A DNA stretch of 64,000 bases from Corynebacterium mastitidis DSM 44356 (lineage in GTDB: Bacteria > Actinomycetota > Actinomycetes > Mycobacteriales > Mycobacteriaceae). The stretch spans positions 186,001 to 250,000 of the forward strand of contig NZ_AQXB01000001.1 of the NCBI RefSeq assembly GCF_000375365.1, read 5' to 3'. Below are positions 1 through 11,057 of this stretch, piece by piece; the stretch's first letter is position 1; every line of letters begins with the position of its first letter. The position numbers and the translations under genes are program-made. The notes below the pieces were generated by a model. The model did not search any database and was not told where the DNA came from. It worked only from the letters and a program-made list of their open reading frames with translations.

Positions 1-398
1 CCGATGATCAGCGTGGACACCCCGGAGATGGTGGAGATCTGCACCTGGATGTTGGAGATCTCAAAGGCCAGGTAGGCGGGGGTCATGATCACGGCCCCGG
101 CGAACATCATCACCAGGCCCGCCCCGAAGGGGCGCTTCCTGCGCCACGCGGTGAAGCGCCTGTTCTTCTTCTCCAGGGACTCGCCCGTGCTCTCCCGGGG
201 CGCGGCCTTCTCCATGCCCTCCTCCCCGGCGGCGCGCGACGCGCCCGACTCCCCGGAAACAGACGCGGGCACGCCCGAGGCCGCCTCCCGGCCCCGCCCG
301 CGTTCCTCGCCGCCGAGGGGCTCGGAGGTACCAAGAACGGGCCCGAGGTCCCGGGTGACCTCGGCGGGCCCTTCCGCGTCCTCGCGCTTAGCAGGCAC
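1..398 (-). CDS. DUF6114 family membrane protein (partial, C-terminus outside window)
   Basis: The reading frame runs off the left edge, so only about the first 130 residues are visible. A GTG at 398 overlaps the stop of the upstream DUF6230 gene, which suggests translational coupling, and a GAGGA lies upstream. An internal ATG at 215 (MEKAAPRESTGE) is the alternative start. The first ~61 residues after the GTG are acidic and Gly/Ala-rich, probably disordered. A basic stretch (KKNRRFTAWRRKRPF) follows, then a hydrophobic segment (GAGLVMMFAGAVIMTPAYL) that looks like the first membrane helix. DUF6114 proteins typically lie beside DUF6230 proteins in actinobacteria. The function is unknown; the family call comes from recognised sequence features and context. 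Confidence 0.65.
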   Translation of the reverse strand, partial: MPAKREDAEGPAEVTRDLGPVLGTSEPLGGEERGRGREAASGVPASVSGESGASRAAGEEGMEKAAPRESTGESLEKKNRRFTAWRRKRPFGAGLVMMFAGAVIMTPAYLAFEISNIQVQISTISGVSTLII

Positions 399-957
399 CC
401 TTATCCCCGTCCTCGATCGTGATCTTGGCCCCCGCCGCGGTGAGCTTGTCCGCAGAGACGGAGGCCGCCTTGATCTTCTGCCCGTTGGCCACCAGGCCCT
501 GGGCCACGATGGCGCTGGCGCCGGGCTCCGCCTTGTCGGAGAGCTGCTGGGCGTCCACGCCGATCTGCGGCTTGATCATGGTGAGCGAGCCGTCGAGGTT
601 CTTGGCGCCGATGACCAGGTTGGACGCCGTGGTGCTGGGGCCGTTGGCCACCATCTGGAACTTGCGCTGCCCCAGGCCCGGCACGTTGACGGGCATGGAC
701 ATGCACATGTCGCTGATCGTGGCGTCGTCCAGGCGCAGGCGAGTCACGCCGATCTCGCCGTCCTTCATCTGCTCGTTGTCCACGAAGAGGCTCATGCCCT
801 GCGCGTCCAGGTTTCCCACCTGCATGGAAAAGATCGTGTTGGACAGGGCGAGGTTGGCGGAGAGCCCGCCCTGCGCCATCGCTACCCCCATGCCCGCCGT
901 CACGAGCGCGCTCCCAGCCATGATGGCCGCGAACCGAATCTTCCTGATGTGCCCCAT
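388..957 (-). CDS. DUF6230 family exported protein
   Basis: 189 residues. The ATG at 957 is preceded by AGGAGAAA, a strong ribosome site. Residues ~1-30 (MGHIRKIRFAAIMAGSALVT...) form a basic start plus a hydrophobic helix, i.e. a signal peptide or N-terminal anchor, ending near AMAQG. The remainder is a Gly/Ala/Ser-rich domain with two cysteines, in DMCMSMP and at the very C-terminus (DKGAC), as seen in the family. The gene overlaps the next gene (DUF6114) by a few bases, so the two are co-translated. The biochemical role is unknown. It is probably exported and acts in the cell envelope with its DUF6114 membrane partner; that is inference. Confidence 0.75.
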   Translation of the reverse strand: MGHIRKIRFAAIMAGSALVTAGMGVAMAQGGLSANLALSNTIFSMQVGNLDAQGMSLFVDNEQMKDGEIGVTRLRLDDATISDMCMSMPVNVPGLGQRKFQMVANGPSTTASNLVIGAKNLDGSLTMIKPQIGVDAQQLSDKAEPGASAIVAQGLVANGQKIKAASVSADKLTAAGAKITIEDGDKGAC

Positions 958-1116
958 GGCTTTCTCCTCACCGAGCATTAGTGACTCATAACCCCTAGAC
1001 CAAGCAAGGGTGACATGAATCATGGCATAGTTTCCTTTTACTATCAAACGGGATAGTAGCACCCCACCCCGCCCCCCACACAAGTTTCCCGGTAAAACAT
1101 ACCCGCCCGACAAGAG

Positions 1117-1146
1117 GGCCCGGCCACCACCCAAGGCGACCGGGCC
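1117..1146 (-). terminator. candidate terminator after gdhA
   Basis: GGCCCGG at 1117-1123 pairs with CCGGGCC at 1140-1146 just downstream of the gdhA stop codon. The loop is 16 nt and the downstream U-tract is poor, so this is a GC-rich hairpin terminator at best. Confidence 0.4.
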
Positions 1147-1172
1147 TTACATCCCTAAGGAAAAGCTATCGG

Positions 1173-3789
<2,617 letters not shown>

Positions 3790-4156
3790 CGCGCGGGGCG
3801 CTCGTGCGCGGCCTCGTTGGCCAGCAGCACCGGGTCCTGCGGCAGCTCCGCTGGCGGGGTGAGCATCCGCGACAGGCTCATGGTCAGCTCGTTGACGGAG
3901 CCCTCCAGCCCGTCCACATCCAGGATGTAGCGGCGCACGCAAGCACCCTCGAGGTCGCGGCCCTCGTGCTCCTCCCGGAAGATCTCCCGGAGCTGCTCCA
4001 CGACCTCCGCGGGCACCGCCGGGTCCGGGTCAAAGGACGCCTCGGCGCCGCGGGCACGCCCGGAGGAGCGCAGCTTGTCCGCCGCGGCGTCGAAGGCCGC
4101 GCGGAGGCGTTCGGCGCGGTCGTCGGGGATCAACACATCAAACTGAATCTGAGGCA

Positions 4157-4175
4157 TGAGGCAAGCCTAACTAGA
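4157..4175. promoter_or_regulatory. possible DtxR/IdeR-type operator
   Basis: On the minus strand the 19-mer starting TCTAGTTAGGCT matches the DtxR consensus (TTAGGTTAGSCTAACCTAA) at about 13 of 19 positions by eye, including an unbroken GTTAGGCT core. It covers the -10 and start codon of the hypothetical gene at 3759-4157 and lies ~65 bp upstream of the amidohydrolase. Speculative. Confidence 0.3.
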
Positions 4176-4193
4176 AAAACGAGCGAATGGTTC

Positions 4194-4199
4194 TATGAT
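4194..4199 (+). promoter_or_regulatory. candidate -10 box for the M20 amidohydrolase
   Basis: TATGAT on the plus strand, about 40 nt before the ATG at 4241. It is a good match to the corynebacterial TAnnnT -10. A GGTTC...GAACC inverted repeat surrounds it (about 4189-4209). No clear -35 was seen. Confidence 0.4.
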
Positions 4200-4240
4200 G
4201 GTGGGAACCCATATTTTTTCATAGGAGTGAAGCGACACCG

Positions 4241-5494
4241 ATGGGCACCATCGCTCAGTTCTTGCAGTCCAATTCCGTCGATCTCAGTTTCCAGCGCGCC
4301 TTCTACGAGGACCTCCACGAGCACCCCGAGCTCTCCGGGCTGGAACGCGCCACCGCGCAGCGCATCGAGGCCATGCTCGAGCGGTTCCGCTGCGAGGTCA
4401 TCACCCAGATCGGCGGCTTCGGCATCGTCGCCATCTTCCGCAACGGCGAGGGGCCCACCGCGCTCATGCGCGCGGACTTCGACGCCCTCCCCGTCAAGGA
4501 GGACACCGGCGTCCCCTACGCCTCCACCCGCGTGCAGGCCCGCCCCGACGGCTCCACCACCCCCGTGATGCACGCCTGCGGGCACGACATGCACACCACC
4601 GCCCTGATGGGCGTGTGCGCGCTCCTCGACGCCTCCCGCGAGCACTGGAAGGGCACCTTCATCGCCCTGTTCCAGCCCGCCGAGGAGACCGGCACCGGCG
4701 CGGACGCGATGGTGGCCGACGGCCTGGCCCGCCACATCCCCAAGCCCGACGTCTGCTTCGGCCAGCACGTCATGCCCGGCCGCGCCGGGGAGGTGCAGAC
4801 CATGCCCGGCCCCCAGCTCGCCGCCGCGAACTCCATCCGTATCACCGTCACCGGGCGCAGCGCCCACGGCTCCATGCCCCACCGCGCCATCGACCCCTCC
4901 TACCTGGCCGCCATGATCGTGGTGCGCCTCCAGGGCATCGTGGGCCGGGAAGTCGATCCCAACGAGTTCGCGGTGGTCACCGTGGGCTCCCTGCGCTCCG
5001 GCACCACCAACAACATCATCCCGGACACCGCCGAGATCGTGCTCAACTGCCGCTTTTACAACGAGGACGTCAAGCGGCACGTGCTGCGTGCCATCCGCCG
5101 CGTGGTCACCGCCGAGTGCGAGGCCTCCGGCTCCCCGGTGCCGCCGCAGTTCGAGTTCTTCTCCCACGGGGAACTCACGGACAACTCCCCCACCGTGTAC
5201 GAGCGGGTGCGGCCCGTGTTTGACGACGTCTTTGGGGCCGACTCCGTGGACTCCGCCCGCTCCACCGTGTCCGAGGACTTCTCCCACATCCCCCGAGCCC
5301 TCGGCGTGCCCTACCTCTTCTGGCTGGTGGGCTGCACCCCGCGCGGGGTGTGGGACACCGCCGTGGCCAACAACACCGTGGGGCAGGACGTGCCCGTCAA
5401 CCACATGCCCACCTTCCTGCCGGACTACGAGCCCACGGTGGCGGCCGCCACCCGGGCGGGCGCGGCGGCGGTGCTGTCCTACCTGGGGGCGTAG
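4241..5494 (+). CDS. M20 family amidohydrolase (N-acyl amino acid / hippurate hydrolase type)
   Basis: 417-residue cytoplasmic metallopeptidase-fold hydrolase. Metal-binding motifs are visible: HACGHDMHTT (111-120), PAEETGTGA (~145-153) and a late SEDFSHIP. A dimerisation domain (AANSIRITVTGRSAHGSMPH) lies in the middle. Such enzymes cleave N-acyl amino acids or related amides; the substrate cannot be fixed from sequence. AGGAGTGAAG precedes the ATG. It stands alone between a divergent small hypothetical gene and a structured intergenic region. Confidence 0.88.
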   Translation: MGTIAQFLQSNSVDLSFQRAFYEDLHEHPELSGLERATAQRIEAMLERFRCEVITQIGGFGIVAIFRNGEGPTALMRADFDALPVKEDTGVPYASTRVQARPDGSTTPVMHACGHDMHTTALMGVCALLDASREHWKGTFIALFQPAEETGTGADAMVADGLARHIPKPDVCFGQHVMPGRAGEVQTMPGPQLAAANSIRITVTGRSAHGSMPHRAIDPSYLAAMIVVRLQGIVGREVDPNEFAVVTVGSLRSGTTNNIIPDTAEIVLNCRFYNEDVKRHVLRAIRRVVTAECEASGSPVPPQFEFFSHGELTDNSPTVYERVRPVFDDVFGADSVDSARSTVSEDFSHIPRALGVPYLFWLVGCTPRGVWDTAVANNTVGQDVPVNHMPTFLPDYEPTVAAATRAGAAAVLSYLGA

Positions 5495-5690
5495 GACCGA
5501 AAAACCAGAAGGGGTTCGCCCATGCGTGCCATAAGGCAGAGGCAACGGAGCGAACCCCACCGCGTGACCAAAAGCCAGAGGCGGTACGTCCCGCAATGGT
5601 ACCATCTATCTATGTCACGGAAGATATCCTGGGTCTCACCTGCGCATTTCGAGCCTTTTTACCGTGTCATGACCCCACCTTCAATAAAAA
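5495..5690. other. structured intergenic region without a convincing gene
   Basis: Holds a 9-bp perfect inverted repeat GGGGTTCGC (5511-5519) / GCGAACCCC (5550-5558) enclosing a small TGCC-ATAA-GGCA hairpin, and a 10-bp palindrome ATGGTACCAT (5596-5605). A 60-residue open frame here has no coding character. A small RNA between the palindrome and the following terminator is possible but unproven. Confidence 0.35.
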
Positions 5691-5715
5691 AGACCCCCGC
5701 CTAGAGCGGGAGTCT
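5691..5715 (-). terminator. rho-independent terminator of pyk
   Basis: Minus-strand reading gives AGACTCCCGC, a 5-nt loop, GCGGGGGTCT and then a run of T residues. The stem is strong (10 bp with one G-T type mismatch) and lies 18 nt beyond the pyk stop codon. Confidence 0.85.
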
Positions 5716-5732
5716 TAAGAAAAGCGCGGAGC

Positions 5733-7181
5733 CTACTCGGCGCCCCGGGCGGACTGCGCCTCGGCCTTGCTGAAGCTATCGCCCAGCAGGTGCACGTGGA
5801 TCATGTTGGTGTTGCCCTGGATTCCGGGGGGCGTACCGGCCACGACCACCACCATGTCATCCCGGGAGTACTCCTTCATCTCCAGCAGCTCCGCGTTGAC
5901 CTCCTCCATCATGCGGTCCGTGGAGTCCACGTCGTCCACCAGGAATGTCTGCGCGCCCCAGGTGAGGGCGAGCTGGGAGCGCACGGACTCGTTGGGGGTG
6001 AACACCAGCAGCGGCAGGTGGGAGTGCAGGCGCGCCACGCGGCGGGCGGTATCGCCCGAGGTGGTGAAGGCCACGAGGGCCTTGGCGCTGAGCCGCTCCG
6101 CGATGTCGCGGGCGGAGTAGGAGATCACGCCGCGCTTGGTGCGCGGGATGTGGGAGAGCGGGGGCACCACGCCGTCGGACTCCGCCTGACGCACGATGCG
6201 CGCCATGGTGCGCACCACGTTGTGCGGGTCCACGCCCACGGAGGTCTCGCCGGAGAGCATGACGGCGTCCGCGCCGTCGAGCACCGCGTTGGCCACGTCG
6301 GAGGCCTCGGCGCGGGTGGGGCGAGAGTTCTGGATCATGGAGTCGAGCATCTGGGTGGCCACGATCACGGGCTTGGCGTTCTCGCGGGCGATCTGGATGG
6401 CGCGCTTCTGGAAGAGCGGCACCTGCTCCAGGGGGACCTCCACGCCGAGGTCGCCGCGGGCGATCATGATGCCGTCGAAGGCCAGGACGATGGACTCCAG
6501 GGCGTCCACGGCCTCGGGCTTCTCCAGCTTGGCCACCACCGGCACGCGGCGACCCACCTCGTCCATGACCTCGTGTACCAGGTCCACGTCGCCCGGGGAG
6601 CGGACGAAGGACAGGGCGATGATGTCCACGCCCAGCTCGAGGGCGAAGCGAAGGTCGCGGATGTCCTTCTCGGACAGGGCCGGGACGGAGACGTCCATGC
6701 CCGGCAGGGAGACGCCCTTGTGGTCGGAGACGGGACCGCCCTCGACCACCTCGCACACCACGTCGTTGCCGTCCACCTCCAGGCAGACCAGGCCCACCTT
6801 GCCGTCGTCCACCAGCAGGCGGTCGCCGGCCTTGGCGTCGTTGGCCAGGCCCTTGTAGGTGGTGGACACGCGGTCGTGGGTGCCCTCCACGTCCTCGGTG
6901 GTGATGCGGATAATCTCGCCGTTCTCCCAGCGGGTGGCGCCCTCGGCAAAGGTGCCCAGGCGGATCTTGGGGCCCTGGAGGTCGGCCAGGATGCCCACGG
7001 CCTTGCCGGTCTGCTTGGCGGCCTGGCGCACCCAGGCGTAGTTCTGCGCGTGATCCTCGTGGGAGCCGTGCGAGAAGTTCATGCGCGCCACGTTCATGCC
7101 GTCGTTGACAAGATCCAGGATGGCGGTCTCGCTCGCCACCGCCGGACCAAGGGTACAAACAATCTTTGTTCTTCTATCCAC
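5733..7181 (-). CDS. pyk: pyruvate kinase
   Basis: 482 residues. Converts phosphoenolpyruvate and ADP to pyruvate and ATP, the last step of glycolysis. The N-terminus RRTKIVCTLGPA, the substrate loop MNFSHGSHEDH, the catalytic-lysine region VPVVAKLEKPEAVD, MIARGDLGVE and MLDSMIQNSRPTRAEASDVANA are all canonical. The GTG at 7181 is 7 nt after TAGGGT (7189-7194), a leaderless arrangement, although GGTGGAA could also act as a weak ribosome site. A good terminator follows. It is adjacent to lgt, as in mycobacteria and other corynebacteria. Confidence 0.96.
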   Translation of the reverse strand: MDRRTKIVCTLGPAVASETAILDLVNDGMNVARMNFSHGSHEDHAQNYAWVRQAAKQTGKAVGILADLQGPKIRLGTFAEGATRWENGEIIRITTEDVEGTHDRVSTTYKGLANDAKAGDRLLVDDGKVGLVCLEVDGNDVVCEVVEGGPVSDHKGVSLPGMDVSVPALSEKDIRDLRFALELGVDIIALSFVRSPGDVDLVHEVMDEVGRRVPVVAKLEKPEAVDALESIVLAFDGIMIARGDLGVEVPLEQVPLFQKRAIQIARENAKPVIVATQMLDSMIQNSRPTRAEASDVANAVLDGADAVMLSGETSVGVDPHNVVRTMARIVRQAESDGVVPPLSHIPRTKRGVISYSARDIAERLSAKALVAFTTSGDTARRVARLHSHLPLLVFTPNESVRSQLALTWGAQTFLVDDVDSTDRMMEEVNAELLEMKEYSRDDMVVVVAGTPPGIQGNTNMIHVHLLGDSFSKAEAQSARGAE

Positions 7182-7346
7182 GTCTTCCACCCTACTGCTA
7201 ATCTCTTCCGATCTCCACGGATGTATGCCCGAATGTGCCCACTCGTGTGGGTTTCCTCGCGGCCCATTCCTCACGCCAATCTACCCGCAGCGCACCCATC
7301 GCGCCGCCCGATCGGGGCGAACGTGACCGTTCCCGCATCGCGGCGA

Positions 7347-8216
7347 TCACGCTGGCTCCCCCACGTCCCCGGCGGGCCTCGCCCCGGCGCGGCGCCGCAT
7401 GGCGAAAAATACCGCCACCGCGCCGAGGAACACCACGGTGGAGACGATGGTGTTCACGCGCAGGCCCAGGACCATCGTGGCGGCGTCGTCGCGCATGAGC
7501 TCCACGCCGAAGCGCCCCAGCGTGTACCCGGCCACGTAGAGGACAAAGAGCTGGCCCTCGCGCAGGCGGAACCTGCGATCCAGCCACAGCAGCAGGGCAA
7601 AGACCAGCAGGTTCCACAGCATCTCGTAGAGGAACGTCGGGTGCACCGAGGTCAGCACCTCGCCCGTGGAGGTGCCGGTGACCGGCGCGTAGTTACCCTG
7701 CTCGTCCACGCGGCGGTAGATGTCCAGCGCCCAGGGCAGGTCCGTGGGCCTGCCGTACAACTCCTGGTTGAACCAGTTGCCCAGGCGGCCGATGGCCTGC
7801 GCCAGGATCACCCCGGGCGCGGCGGCGTCCGCGAACGGCCCCAGCGGCACCCCCCGGTGGCGCAGGTAGAGCCACACGGCCAGCCCGCCGAGGGCCACCG
7901 CGCCCCAGATGCCCAGGCCGCCGTTGGTAATCTTGAGCGCGTCGAGGGGGTTGGCGCCGGGCCCAAAGTACTTGGGCCAGTCCGTGAGCACGTGGTACAG
8001 CCGCCCGCCCACGATCCCGGCGGGGATGGCCACGAGCGCCACGTCCCACACCAGGTCCGGGTCGCCCCCGCGCGCCGCGTAGCGGCGTCCGGTCAGCCAC
8101 AGCGCCACCACGATTCCGGCGATGATGCACAGCGCGTAGGCGCGCAGCGGCAGCGGGCCGAGGTGCCACACGCCTCGCGGCGGGGAGGGGATGTTCGCTA
8201 AGTAATCAACACGCAC
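7347..8216 (-). CDS. lgt: prolipoprotein diacylglyceryl transferase
   Basis: 289-residue integral membrane enzyme that transfers diacylglycerol from phosphatidylglycerol to the lipobox cysteine of prolipoproteins. The Lgt signature [16 protein letters not shown] is at about 143-158, and the early [11 protein letters not shown] and GGRLYHV segments are typical. Several hydrophobic helices span the protein. The start is a GTG at 8216 giving the family N-terminus ([17 protein letters not shown]); the ribosome site is weak. Its substrates in this window include the lipoproteins at 18739, 34715 and 37450; lspA, which acts next, is at 34139. Confidence 0.95.
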   Translation of the reverse strand: MRVDYLANIPSPPRGVWHLGPLPLRAYALCIIAGIVVALWLTGRRYAARGGDPDLVWDVALVAIPAGIVGGRLYHVLTDWPKYFGPGANPLDALKITNGGLGIWGAVALGGLAVWLYLRHRGVPLGPFADAAAPGVILAQAIGRLGNWFNQELYGRPTDLPWALDIYRRVDEQGNYAPVTGTSTGEVLTSVHPTFLYEMLWNLLVFALLLWLDRRFRLREGQLFVLYVAGYTLGRFGVELMRDDAATMVLGLRVNTIVSTVVFLGAVAVFFAMRRRAGARPAGDVGEPA

Positions 8217-8269
8217 GCCTATCAGTCTGCCTCATCGCGCCGATCCACGCCGCCCCTCCATAGAGAGCG

Positions 8270-9082
8270 TCAGGTGGCCTTGCGGCCCGCGCAGGCCGGA
8301 TGCTGCCCCGCCGCCGTGAACGCGCGCAGGCTCTGGCGCGCGTCGGCGTGGGGGCTCAGGGCGCGCCCCACCACCACGGCGTCCGCGCCGTTGGCGGCGT
8401 AGGCCAGCAGGTCCACCGGGTCAAGCACCCCGGTCAGCCCCACGCACACGGCGGACTCCGGGAGCCCGGCGGCGATCTCCGCGAAGACCTCGGCGTCGGC
8501 CGCCCCGGTGGCGCGGTCGCGGGCGTCGATCCCCAGCACCCGGAGCCCGGCGTCCAGGGCTCGCCCGGCCTCCTCCGGGGTGCGCACCTCCGCCAGCGCG
8601 GTCATGCCCAGCGACTCCACGCGATCCGCCAGCGCCACCAGGCGGTGCTCGTCGAGGTAGCCCAGCCGCAGGGGGATGGCGTCCGCGCCGAAGAGCCGGG
8701 CCTCGTGGATCTGGTACGGATCGAAGAACAAGCCCCGGGCCATCACCGGGACGCCGACCGCCGCACGCACCTGCGACATGAGGGAGAGCGCGCCGAGGAA
8801 GCGCTGCGGCTCCGCGTGGCAGGCGATCAGGTGCGCGCCCTCCGCCTCGAAGGCCCGGGCGTACCGGGCGGCCGCGTCCCCGCCGTCGTGGCGCTGCGGT
8901 ATCCCCTTGATCTCCGGGATCACCCCGCAGCCGCGCCGCAGCAGGGCCGCCAGGGCGTCGCGCGCGGGCGCGGCCTCCCGGGAACGGGCCTTGACCTCGG
9001 AAAAGGGAAGGCGGGCCTCGCGCAGGGCCAGGTGGTGCCGGGCGAGGGCGGGGATGGGATCGACCGCCGTTGATAGGGTCAT
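8270..9082 (-). CDS. indole-3-glycerol-phosphate synthase-like protein (catalytic residues degenerate)
   Basis: 270 residues with a TrpC-type TIM barrel. GGGGAGGAGGAG precedes the ATG. Compared with true IGPS, E57 and K59 (PEIKG) and E165 (LAEVR) are kept. The general-acid lysine of the AKDF/RKDF motif is R116, the asparagine of GINxRDL is D186, and the ES of AESGI is LT (216-217). The SPS phosphate loop reads IPQRH. It therefore probably does not catalyse the normal reaction. The position, next to lgt and a Trp-associated membrane protein, matches trpC in the ancestral trp-his-lgt arrangement of mycobacteria, so this looks like a repurposed or decaying relic. Confidence 0.8.
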   Translation of the reverse strand: MTLSTAVDPIPALARHHLALREARLPFSEVKARSREAAPARDALAALLRRGCGVIPEIKGIPQRHDGGDAAARYARAFEAEGAHLIACHAEPQRFLGALSLMSQVRAAVGVPVMARGLFFDPYQIHEARLFGADAIPLRLGYLDEHRLVALADRVESLGMTALAEVRTPEEAGRALDAGLRVLGIDARDRATGAADAEVFAEIAAGLPESAVCVGLTGVLDPVDLLAYAANGADAVVVGRALSPHADARQSLRAFTAAGQHPACAGRKAT

Positions 9083-9191
9083 GGTCTCCTCCTCCCCTGG
9101 GCCCGAGCGTGACTCATACCACCAGTAGATTCCCTCCCGAGGGTAATGCCTGCCGCAAGAAAAGAGAAACGCACAGAGCACAGGGGTGTTT

Positions 9192-9899
9192 CTAGCTGGC
9201 GCCCCCGCCCGGGCGCCGCCCGTCGGCGTCCGGTTCACCCTCCTCGGTGGGGTCGATGTCCGCGTCCAGGGCGTCCCACAGCACCCGGCCGGAGTCCGGG
9301 GCCGCCTCGAGGTCGTGGCGCAGGCGCTGAGCCCGGCTCTCCTTGCGCTCGTAGCGGTTCATCGTCGCGGCGTCCGCCCCGGGCCGCAGCGCCAGCACCA
9401 GGCCCGCCACGAGGGCGAGGGCCGCCCCGGCGACGCTCAGGGCGGGGCCCGCGTAGTGGATGGTCACCGCGGAGATCTCCGCCCACTCGGACAGCCCCGC
9501 CGCCGCGCCGTGGCCGCCCGTGGCGGTGCCCGCCCCGCCCTCCGGGGTGCTGCTGAGCAGGCTGTGCACGCGCTGGGCGTCCACCCCCCGCACCAGGGCC
9601 TGCACCGGCACCCAGGCCAGGGCGGCGCCCGCCGCCGCGCACACCGCCCCCACCGCGCGCCGACCCACGCGCCGCAGCGCCAGGCCCGCCACGCACCCCG
9701 CGCACAGCAGCAGCGCCACGGCGGTCAGCTCCTTGGACCAGGTGCCGCCCGTCACGGAGGCGGTGGCGGCCCCGGACTTGTCGTCGAACGCCTCCACGCC
9801 GATCCACGTCATGCGCGAGGAGGCCCACTCCACCGCGCCCGCCAGCGCCAGGCCCAGGGCGGCGACGCGCCCGGGGCGCCGGGAGTCCGGGGCGCTCAC
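9192..9899 (-). CDS. tryptophan-biosynthesis-associated membrane protein (TIGR02234 type)
   Basis: 235 residues. Hydrophobic helices occur near 10-25, 55-75, 80-100 and 145-170, and the C-terminal tail is long and charged ([24 protein letters not shown]...[18 protein letters not shown]), which is typical of this actinobacterial family. The GTG at 9899 overlaps the hisI stop (GTGA), implying coupled translation. The family is named after its place next to trp genes; no enzymatic function is established. The retained neighbour is the TrpC-like relic. Confidence 0.8.
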   Translation of the reverse strand: MSAPDSRRPGRVAALGLALAGAVEWASSRMTWIGVEAFDDKSGAATASVTGGTWSKELTAVALLLCAGCVAGLALRRVGRRAVGAVCAAAGAALAWVPVQALVRGVDAQRVHSLLSSTPEGGAGTATGGHGAAAGLSEWAEISAVTIHYAGPALSVAGAALALVAGLVLALRPGADAATMNRYERKESRAQRLRHDLEAAPDSGRVLWDALDADIDPTEEGEPDADGRRPGGGAS

Positions 9900-10258
9900 C
9901 GCTCCTCCCCCAGCAGCACGTCGGCGTCGAAGCAGGTGCGATCCCCGGTGTGGCAGGCCCCGCCGCGCTGCTCCACCGCGAGCAGCACGGTATCGCCGTC
10001 GCAATCCAGGCGCACTTCCCGCACCCGCTGGGTGTGCCCGGAGGTGGCCCCCTTGATCCAGTAGTCTGCCCGCGAGCGGGACCAATACGTGCCCTGCCGC
10101 GTGGCCAGGGTGTGCGCGAGGGCCGGGGCGTCCATCCAGGCCAGCATGAGCACCGCCCCGGAGTCCGCGTCCTGGGCCACGGCGGGCACGAGGCCCTGCT
10201 CATTAAAGCGCACCCGGCGGGCGATCTCCGGGTCCAGCTCGCAGTCCCGCACGCTCAT
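9896..10258 (-). CDS. hisI: phosphoribosyl-AMP cyclohydrolase
   Basis: 120 residues, the single-domain cyclohydrolase form (no HisE fusion). It opens the adenine ring of phosphoribosyl-AMP, step 3 of histidine synthesis. [31 protein letters not shown], and the metal-binding cysteines within LDCDGDT and [12 protein letters not shown] are conserved. It overlaps hisF upstream by ATGA and the membrane-protein gene downstream by GTGA. Confidence 0.95.
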   Translation of the reverse strand: MSVRDCELDPEIARRVRFNEQGLVPAVAQDADSGAVLMLAWMDAPALAHTLATRQGTYWSRSRADYWIKGATSGHTQRVREVRLDCDGDTVLLAVEQRGGACHTGDRTCFDADVLLGEER

Positions 10259-11019
10259 CGACGCACCTCCCGCCCGTCCCGGGCCAGGGCCTCCTTGACC
10301 TCCGGGATGGAGGTCACCCCGAAGTGGAAGATGGAGGCCGCCAGCACGGCGTCCGCGCCGGCGGCCACCGCCGGGGGAAAGTGCGCGGCAGCCCCGGCCC
10401 CGCCGGAGGCGATGACGGGGATGGTCACGGCGGCGCGCACGGCCTCGATGAGCTCCAGGTCGAAGCCGTCCCGGGTGCCGTCGGCGTCCATGGAGTTCAG
10501 CAGGATCTCCCCCACCCCGAGCTCCTGGGCGCGACGCGCCCACGCCACGGCGTCCACGCCCGCGCTGCGGCGTCCCCCGTGCGTGGTCACCTCGAACCCG
10601 GAGGGCTGCTCCCCGCTGCGGCGGGCGTCCACGGAGAGCACGATGCACTGGGCGCCGAACTGGGTGGACAGCTCCCGCAGCAGCTCCGGGCGGGCCAGCG
10701 CGGCGGTGTTCACCGAGACCTTGTCCGCCCCGGCGCGCAGCAGCTCCCGCACGTCCTCGGCGCTGCGCACCCCGCCGCCCACGGTCAGGGGGATAAAAAG
10801 CTCGTCCGCGGTGCGGCGGACCACCTCGATCATGGTGCCCCGCCCGGCGGCCGAGGCGCTGACGTCGAGGAAGGTGACCTCGTCCGCCCCCTCGCGCCCA
10901 TAGCGCGCGGCCAGCTCCACCGGGTCACCGGCGTCCTTGAGATCGGTGAAGTTCACGCCCTTCACCACGCGCCCCTCGTCCACGTCCAGGCAGGGGATCA
11001 CCCGCACCGCCAGCGCCAT
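10255..11019 (-). CDS. hisF: imidazole glycerol phosphate synthase, cyclase subunit
   Basis: 254-residue TIM barrel. With HisH it converts PRFAR and glutamine-derived ammonia to imidazole glycerol phosphate and AICAR. The catalytic aspartates are D12 ([13 protein letters not shown]) and D131 (LSVDARR). Phosphate-binding loops [12 protein letters not shown] and VIASGGAG are present. AAAGAGGTGAATC precedes the ATG. The hisI start overlaps its stop. Confidence 0.97.
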   Translation of the reverse strand: MALAVRVIPCLDVDEGRVVKGVNFTDLKDAGDPVELAARYGREGADEVTFLDVSASAAGRGTMIEVVRRTADELFIPLTVGGGVRSAEDVRELLRAGADKVSVNTAALARPELLRELSTQFGAQCIVLSVDARRSGEQPSGFEVTTHGGRRSAGVDAVAWARRAQELGVGEILLNSMDADGTRDGFDLELIEAVRAAVTIPVIASGGAGAAAHFPPAVAAGADAVLAASIFHFGVTSIPEVKEALARDGREVRR

Positions 11020-11057
11020 GATTCACCTCTTTTACGTATCGCCTCGTGCCGCGCTCG

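Noticed and set aside
5522-5704. A 60-codon frame in the gap before pyk
   Set aside because: It has no ribosome site, its composition is not coding-like, and it runs through the terminator of pyk.
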